Of a DNA stretch of 7,218 bases, positions 5,980-7,218 are shown one piece after another (position 1 is the first letter of the stretch; each line of letters opens with the position of its first letter). The translations under genes were made by a program, and so were the position numbers. The notes under the pieces were generated by a model, which saw nothing but the letters and a program-made list of their open reading frames with translations, did no database searches and had not been told where the DNA came from. The DNA is from Akkermansiaceae bacterium. Lineage in GTDB: Bacteria; Verrucomicrobiota; Verrucomicrobiia; Verrucomicrobiales; Akkermansiaceae. The stretch lies in the NCBI GenBank assembly GCA_025457805.1, contig JALOTR010000130.1, positions 1-7,218 of the forward strand, given 5' to 3'.

Positions 5980-7218
5980 TCACTCCGCCGCTCGCACGTC
6001 CTGAATGATCAGTTGCAAGGTCGTCCTTCCCCGAAAGGTGTTTCGATCAATCGTGAACGCCACATCCCAAGGCGGATCCGGCAAAGGATACTCGCCACCG
6101 CCGAAGAACACGGCATCCTGTTCATGATATCCCTGCCGCAGCATGAAGCGCAGGTGATGGTTTTTCATGTGCAGTGGCGGGCGGCTCAGCCCCACCTGGC
6201 GGGAAATGAAAACCGGTTGCGGATTTCCAGAGCCGAAGGGTTGGAGCAAATCATAACTTGCGAGGAATTCGAGCGAGAGTTGGTCGAAGGTGATTTCCGC
6301 ATCGTAAACCAGCCTGGGCCTGCGCTGCTCCTCGCTGGTATGGGCGAGCACGTATTCGGCGAATCGTTTGCGGAACTCATCCATTTTTCCCTCAGCGATG
6401 GAAAGCCCCGCCGCCATGGCATGGCCTCCTCCTGCGATCAAATGATCATCGCAGGCACGGATCGCCTCGACCAATGAAACTCCATCGATGCTCCGTCCCG
6501 AGCCTTTTCCAATCCCGGCCTCGTCGATCGCCACGATGAAGGTCGGCTTGTAATACTGCCTCATCAAGCGCGACGCCACGATTCCCACCACTCCATGATG
6601 CCACGACCGCGAACCTAACACAATCACCGGATCGCGCGCCGGATCGAAGTCACGCGTGAGCATTTCCACCGCCTCGCGCCGGATGAGTCCTTCGTGATTT
6701 TGCCGCTCTTTGTTATAAGCATCGAGTTTCTGCGCAAGGTCGCGTGCAAGCCTGCGGCAATCGGTGGTTAGAGTGGCGAGCGCATCCTCCGGCGCATCCA
6801 TCCGGCCCGCCGCGTTGAGTCTGGGCCCGATGCGGAAGCCGACGTCCATCGATGTCGCCGTGCCATTCATGCCGGTCACGTCTTGCAGCGCCCGCAACCC
6901 GGGGTTGAGCGTGTTGGGCAGGTGCTTCAAACCATGCCGCACCATCAATCGGTTCTCACCCACCATCGGCACGATGTCGGAAATGGTCGCCACCGCCACC
7001 AGATCGATCAGCTCCTTGAGGTCCAAATCCGTCTGCCGCGTCTTGAGAAGTGCGTGGCCCAGTTTGAAAACCACGCCTGCCGCACAGAGATAGGTGAATT
7101 CATCCCCGCACTTCGGATTTACCAACGCACAGCAATCCGGCCGCTGACCGGGAATCGGCTCATGGTGATCCACGATCAACACGTCCACCCCATCCGCCCG
7201 CAACATGGCCACTTCGGA
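5980..7218 (-). CDS. recJ: Single-stranded-DNA-specific exonuclease RecJ, N-terminus outside the window
   Basis: RecJ degrades single-stranded DNA 5' to 3' in recombination, mismatch and base-excision repair in the cytoplasm. The visible 412 residues start inside the DHH phosphoesterase domain. Numbering from the window edge: DHH at 17-19 (VLIVDHHEP), ATISDIVPMVGENR at about 77-90 with its metal-binding Asp, and GPRLNAAGR at 131-139. The DHHA1 part follows with GSGRS (239-243) and GGGHAMAAG (263-271), then the OB-fold part with LQPFGSGNPQPVF (about 325-337). Typical RecJ is around 560-580 residues, so roughly 150, including the first DxD motifs, lie beyond the right edge. The frame is open to base 7218; the GTG at 7212 is not the start. 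The TGA is at 5982-5980. No frameshift or missing motif is seen, so it looks functional. The carboxylase-like gene follows on the same strand. Confidence 0.96.
   Translation of the reverse strand, partial: SEVAMLRADGVDVLIVDHHEPIPGQRPDCCALVNPKCGDEFTYLCAAGVVFKLGHALLKTRQTDLDLKELIDLVAVATISDIVPMVGENRLMVRHGLKHLPNTLNPGLRALQDVTGMNGTATSMDVGFRIGPRLNAAGRMDAPEDALATLTTDCRRLARDLAQKLDAYNKERQNHEGLIRREAVEMLTRDFDPARDPVIVLGSRSWHHGVVGIVASRLMRQYYKPTFIVAIDEAGIGKGSGRSIDGVSLVEAIRACDDHLIAGGGHAMAAGLSIAEGKMDEFRKRFAEYVLAHTSEEQRRPRLVYDAEITFDQLSLEFLASYDLLQPFGSGNPQPVFISRQVGLSRPPLHMKNHHLRFMLRQGYHEQDAVFFGGGEYPLPDPPWDVAFTIDRNTFRGRTTLQLIIQDVRAAE
5983..5986 (-). promoter_or_regulatory. Shine-Dalgarno-like GGAG favouring an alternative TTG start
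   Basis: On the - strand, GGAG at 5986-5983 overlaps the last codons of recJ and stands 9 bases before a TTG at 5973-5971, in frame with the carboxylase-like gene. The ATG at 5934 has only a weak GGTGGA 12 bases upstream. Ribosomes ending recJ could restart at the TTG. I annotated the ATG because family similarity is clear only after it, but the TTG remains a real option. Confidence 0.3.

Noticed and set aside
6013..6477. + strand open frame of 154 codons opposite recJ
   Set aside because: It overlaps the conserved DHHA1 and OB parts of RecJ on the other strand and shows no domain of its own.

Overview
The window holds three protein-coding genes and almost no non-coding DNA. Two of the genes run off the edges. 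On the + strand, a giant YD-repeat (Rhs-family) protein gene fills about 1-4590 and is cut at its 5' end. Converging on it from the right, on the - strand, are the 3' part of recJ (single-strand DNA exonuclease, cut by the right edge) and, just downstream of recJ, a gene for a multi-pass membrane protein of the vitamin K-dependent gamma-carboxylase/HTTM family. The Rhs gene and the carboxylase-like gene end only 12 bp apart, tail to tail. There is no gene-free stretch over 300 bp, and I see no tRNA, rRNA, CRISPR, complete insertion sequence or integrase.

Organism (inference): a moderately high-GC Gram-negative bacterium. The style of the Rhs protein (motifs such as DEPGSAGNV and an IRWTAPE-type sequence before the core end) and the recJ/HTTM neighbourhood suggest the Verrucomicrobiota or a related PVC group. 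The sequence alone does not prove this.

Layout. From 1 to about 780 is a YD-type region. About 780-1235 is a repeat-poor insert with a Calx-beta-like fragment, a perfect 9-bp palindrome and a 10-bp direct repeat. From 1235 to 4180 is the long YD shell, broken by a second repeat-poor patch at about 2200-2440 and by one acidic Ca-loop-like motif. From 4180 to 4440 is the end of the core. From 4440 to 4590 is a short, AT-richer C-terminal tip with no recognisable toxin domain. Beyond 4590 lie the carboxylase-like gene (4603-5934, - strand) and recJ (5980-7218, - strand).

How they work together: recJ and the carboxylase-like gene probably share a transcript (same strand, 45 bp or 6 bp apart depending on the start codon), though no shared function is evident. 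The Rhs gene is a separate unit. The usual Rhs arrangement (core, conserved junction, toxin tip, immunity gene) is not met here: the junction is degenerate, the tip is tiny, and no same-strand gene follows. It may be an orphan, a decayed Rhs, or a structural or adhesive YD-repeat protein. I found no convincing new multi-gene system. The best leads are the tip-less Rhs end, the palindrome-bearing in-frame insert, and the carboxylase homologue that retains its key Lys and His.
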